Source of the DNA: Sphingobacterium tenebrionis
GTDB taxonomy: Bacteria; Bacteroidota; Bacteroidia; Sphingobacteriales; Sphingobacteriaceae
NCBI RefSeq assembly: GCF_037126265.1
Contig: NZ_JAYLLN010000005.1
Coordinates: 90,413 to 154,412, forward strand
Direction of reading: 5' to 3'
DNA: 64,000 nucleotides
The notes below the pieces were generated by a model that saw only the letters and a program-made list of their open reading frames with translations, did no database searches and was not told the origin of the DNA. The translations under genes and the position numbers were made by a program. Position 1 is the stretch's first letter. Each line of letters starts with the position of its first letter. Below are positions 61,698 to 64,000 of the stretch, in pieces.

Positions 61698-63031
61698 TGA
61701 TGATGAATTTAAAAAATATTTTATTTGGAGCGATGCTGTTGGTTGTGGCATCCTCCTGTCAAAAACAGGAAGAGGATTTAGTCTTTGGCGAATCACCAGA
61801 TGTACGCATGAAAGCTAAAATCGATTCTATAAACAATGCCCTGACCACTGCGCCAAATGGCTGGAAAGCAACGGTTGGAACAGGTTTAAAGGGCGGATAT
61901 GGATTTTACATGGACTTTGACGATCAACAGGTGGTTAAAATGGTTGCCGACCTGACCGATGCCTCAGCAACAAAAATTGAAGGATCTAATTATCGTGTTA
62001 AACAGGATAATGGAGCTACATTGATTTTTGACACTTACAATTATATTTCCATGTTGAATGATCCCAATCCATCTGTTTACAACGGAACAATCCGAGAAGG
62101 ACTTAGGAGTGACCTGGAATATAGGTTCTTACGTTCAAATGCAGATTCTATCATTTTTGTTGGAAAAAGATACAGCCAACAATTGGTGTTAGCCAAAGCT
62201 ACAGCGGCTGAAAAAGAGGCATATAATACGGGAGCATATAAGACTGGTATTGATAAGACCAAAATCATCTTCCAATCCTTCAAAAACCCATATATCGAGG
62301 TTAATATCGGAGGTGTTGCCACAAAGTTAGCTCTGTCCATATTTTCTGGCACAAAAACCCTTGATATCGGATCTGTTCTACCGGATAATAAAACCGTTTT
62401 GAATACGTTTAAGTTTGCTTTCAATCTAAAAGGTTTTGATATTTTAGCAGGCGGAAATCATAGGGATCTGGTTTTTACTAAAGGCGAAGTGGAAGGGAAT
62501 AGCATATTTATCCATGATATTGCGGGAAATAAATACGAGATCAAAAATAGCGCTAACCCAATTCTTCCTATTGAGGTGATGTTTTCTTTTGATGGGGCAT
62601 TCAATGCAATAACGATTGCTGGAACTAAGCAGCCCGAAGGTGTTTCTTCAAGTTTTAACTCAATCTGGACAGCCCTAGTTAATTTCCATGCAGCAAATGG
62701 TATGTTGACCCACTCTGTGAACTTTAGGTTATCGACATCGAAAGTTGCTGTATTGGATGTCCGTTTCCAAAGCGGTAGTACCGTATACCTAGCAAGCGCG
62801 GAATATAATTACACCTTGACAGATGGTGTATTAAAACTAACAGCTCCAATTGCTACAAATGGTAACTGGAACAATGGCTGGGTATCAACAGCTGTTCGAA
62901 ATTACTTCAGTGGTGGTGAATTCAAACTAACCTATATCTCAGGATCGGATCCTAACGCCGGTACTTTAGGAGGTTTGATTAAAGTCTCTGACCCAGCAGC
63001 CATATTCTATGGTAAACTATCGAAACTATAA
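61697..63031 (+). CDS. DUF4302-type surface lipoprotein
   Basis: From the ATG at 61697, which overlaps the previous stop by one base, the protein has 444 residues with a lipoprotein signal (VVASSCQKQEED). The N-terminal region reads DVRMKAKIDSINNALTTAPNGWKATVGTGLKGGYGFYMDF, resembling DUF4302 proteins that follow the metallohydrolase gene in many SusC/D loci. The rest is beta-rich. Alternative ATGs at 61700 and 61703 are nearby. Function is unknown, perhaps substrate binding at the cell surface. Confidence 0.75.
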   Translation: MMMNLKNILFGAMLLVVASSCQKQEEDLVFGESPDVRMKAKIDSINNALTTAPNGWKATVGTGLKGGYGFYMDFDDQQVVKMVADLTDASATKIEGSNYRVKQDNGATLIFDTYNYISMLNDPNPSVYNGTIREGLRSDLEYRFLRSNADSIIFVGKRYSQQLVLAKATAAEKEAYNTGAYKTGIDKTKIIFQSFKNPYIEVNIGGVATKLALSIFSGTKTLDIGSVLPDNKTVLNTFKFAFNLKGFDILAGGNHRDLVFTKGEVEGNSIFIHDIAGNKYEIKNSANPILPIEVMFSFDGAFNAITIAGTKQPEGVSSSFNSIWTALVNFHAANGMLTHSVNFRLSTSKVAVLDVRFQSGSTVYLASAEYNYTLTDGVLKLTAPIATNGNWNNGWVSTAVRNYFSGGEFKLTYISGSDPNAGTLGGLIKVSDPAAIFYGKLSKL

Positions 63032-63057
63032 TAATTAATATAGAATCTAATAGATTA

Positions 63058-63090
63058 AGGGGGATTTGATATAAATCCCCCTTTTTATTT
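63058..63090 (+). terminator. Terminator of the susC-susD-metallohydrolase-DUF4302 operon
   Basis: AGGGGGATTT (63058-63067) pairs with AAATCCCCCT (63073-63082), loop GATAT, followed by TTTTTATTTTT. It lies 26 nt after the DUF4302 stop. Confidence 0.9.
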
Positions 63091-63111
63091 TTCTAAACTG
63101 TACAAATGAAT

Positions 63112-63157
63112 AAGCATAAAAAAAGTCTAATTGAATTCATTAGACTTTTTTATGCTT
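63112..63157. terminator. Long palindromic terminator for the small lipoprotein gene
   Basis: Arms of 20 and 19 nt (AAGCAT, A run, GTCTAAT at 63112-63131; ATTAGAC, T run, ATGCTT at 63139-63157) with one bulged A. A and T runs on both sides allow either direction; it directly follows the gene ending at 63171 on the minus strand. Confidence 0.85.
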
Positions 63158-63170
63158 GAAGAAAACTATC

Positions 63171-63740
63171 TTACCAACCAATGGGTGGTGGAGCATCCGT
63201 ATCTTCACCTCCACCAACTTCTCCAGGAGCAGGCATTTCTTCTGTTTCCTCTTCGCTATCGTCCTTAGGAAATTCCCTCAACAACACCGTTTTATTGGTG
63301 GTGACTATGGTTTCATTATTGTTATTGACAAACGTATTGATAAAACCTAATTGTAAACTTCGTGAACCCAATCCATAAAACTTATAATTATAAGTGGTTG
63401 TCCTTCTGTCAGGAAGAGTAACGGTCATATTATCTCCATCGATTGTAAATGGATATGTTATGGTCGATATCGTATTCTTATTTGAATCCTTATCTCTATC
63501 ATAGGTAGTAATTACAAAAGAATTGCCTGAAAAGGTTATGGTTTTATAATATTTATTATAAACATCGGACCTTTTATACATTTTATAATACCTTGATACC
63601 AATTCATCACGCTTAGTAGACTCCTCTAGTATTGCCCTGATGTACCATTCCCCATCCATCGTGACAATATCTTGTTCCTTCTGGCAGGAAGAAAAAGCAA
63701 TTGATGCTGAAGCCAGTAAAGTAATAAAGACTTTTTTCAT
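63171..63740 (-). CDS. Small lipoprotein of unknown function
   Basis: A 189-residue protein with a lipoprotein signal (SIAFSSCQKEQ). The mature part begins DGEWYIRAI, a lipocalin-like start, and has strands ITFSGNSFVITTYDR, STITYPFTIDGDNMTVTLPD and LQLGFINTFVNNN, suggesting a lipocalin-like or DUF5004-like beta-barrel. The tail is low-complexity (DDSEEETEEMPAPGEVGGG, ending PPPIGW). It is convergent with the DUF4302 operon. No function can be assigned. Confidence 0.75.
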   Translation of the reverse strand: MKKVFITLLASASIAFSSCQKEQDIVTMDGEWYIRAILEESTKRDELVSRYYKMYKRSDVYNKYYKTITFSGNSFVITTYDRDKDSNKNTISTITYPFTIDGDNMTVTLPDRRTTTYNYKFYGLGSRSLQLGFINTFVNNNNETIVTTNKTVLLREFPKDDSEEETEEMPAPGEVGGGEDTDAPPPIGW

Positions 63741-64000
63741 AAATAGTTAATTGATTCTAAAACAAATATAGGAAAAATATTCTAATATAGATTTAAATCA
63801 ATTTATCATAATACTCTTTATTAGCGAGTTAGATTAATATTTTTTGTTAAGATTTTTCTAAATAACGTGAACAGTTTTTCAGGATTAGCCAAAATAGATT
63901 AATTAATTCATCTATTTAAATTAGACATTTTCATAAATAGATTTGAAATAACCAATTGAAAGTAACCAGACTTTTATAATTTTTTACTTATTCACGTGTT
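63741..64000. other. AT-rich intergenic sequence to the window edge
   Basis: About 260 bp of very AT-rich sequence after the small lipoprotein gene. No gene, repeat or clear promoter was recognised. Confidence 0.5.

Overview
The window is a stretch of a Bacteroidota chromosome, most likely Sphingobacteriaceae (Sphingobacterium or a close relative). Evidence: three SusC/RagA loci with SusD partners or DUF1735/DUF4302 lipoproteins, a fused LpxC-FabZ gene, PorX (type IX secretion regulator), Bacteroidota-type promoters (TTTG about 19-20 nt before TAnnTTTG), about 40 % GC, and an EF-P of a form I associate with Sphingobacteriaceae. It is mostly ordinary chromosome: no prophage, CRISPR array or intact insertion sequence was seen.

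Layout. 1-8.5 kb: two minus-strand SusC loci (the first cut by the window edge), the second followed by SusD, a DUF1735 lipoprotein and a strong terminator. 8.8-13.6 kb, plus strand: trmD, then a trp attenuator (16-residue leader peptide with two Trp codons, antiterminator, terminator) ahead of trpE-trpG-trpC, then a tRNA-dihydrouridine synthase. 13.8-16.7 kb, minus: amidohydrolase, acylphosphatase, polysaccharide flippase. 16.9-19.6 kb: a TPP riboswitch controlling a TonB-dependent receptor, so a probable thiamin(-phosphate) importer. 19.7-28.4 kb: dtd, MazG-like, secreted EEP hydrolase, gamma-glutamyltransferase, RmuC, a degenerate arginase-fold protein, an NAD-dependent epimerase and a SerB phosphatase fused to a deleted SerA/ACT module. 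28.6-35.0 kb, minus: an operon HD hydrolase, lpxD, lpxC-fabZ, lpxA, ABC ATPase, efp, 5-formyl-THF cyclo-ligase. 35.4-40.6 kb, plus: porX, tsaE, ECF sigma, putative anti-sigma, outer-membrane protein, ABC ATPase. 40.6-49.4 kb: esterase, alanine dehydrogenase, nucleotide-sugar dehydratase, TPR protein, ribH, a secreted protein, GH20 hexosaminidase. 49.5 kb: tRNA-Glu(UUC). 49.7-54.6 kb: a three-gene surface-protein operon divergent from a two-component system whose TPR histidine kinase is broken by two frameshifts and a nonsense codon while its response regulator is intact. 55.4-63.0 kb: SusC, SusD, zinc metallohydrolase lipoprotein and DUF4302 protein, a nutrient-capture locus; then a small lipoprotein.

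The most notable items are the SerB/SerA-remnant/ACT fusion, the trp attenuator, the EF-P loop lacking the usual Lys/Arg, a 139-bp dispersed repeat carrying a conserved hairpin, two places where a promoter -7 box and a terminator hairpin overlap, the decayed histidine kinase, and the arginase-fold protein lacking metal ligands. All assignments come from reading the sequence; no database search was run.
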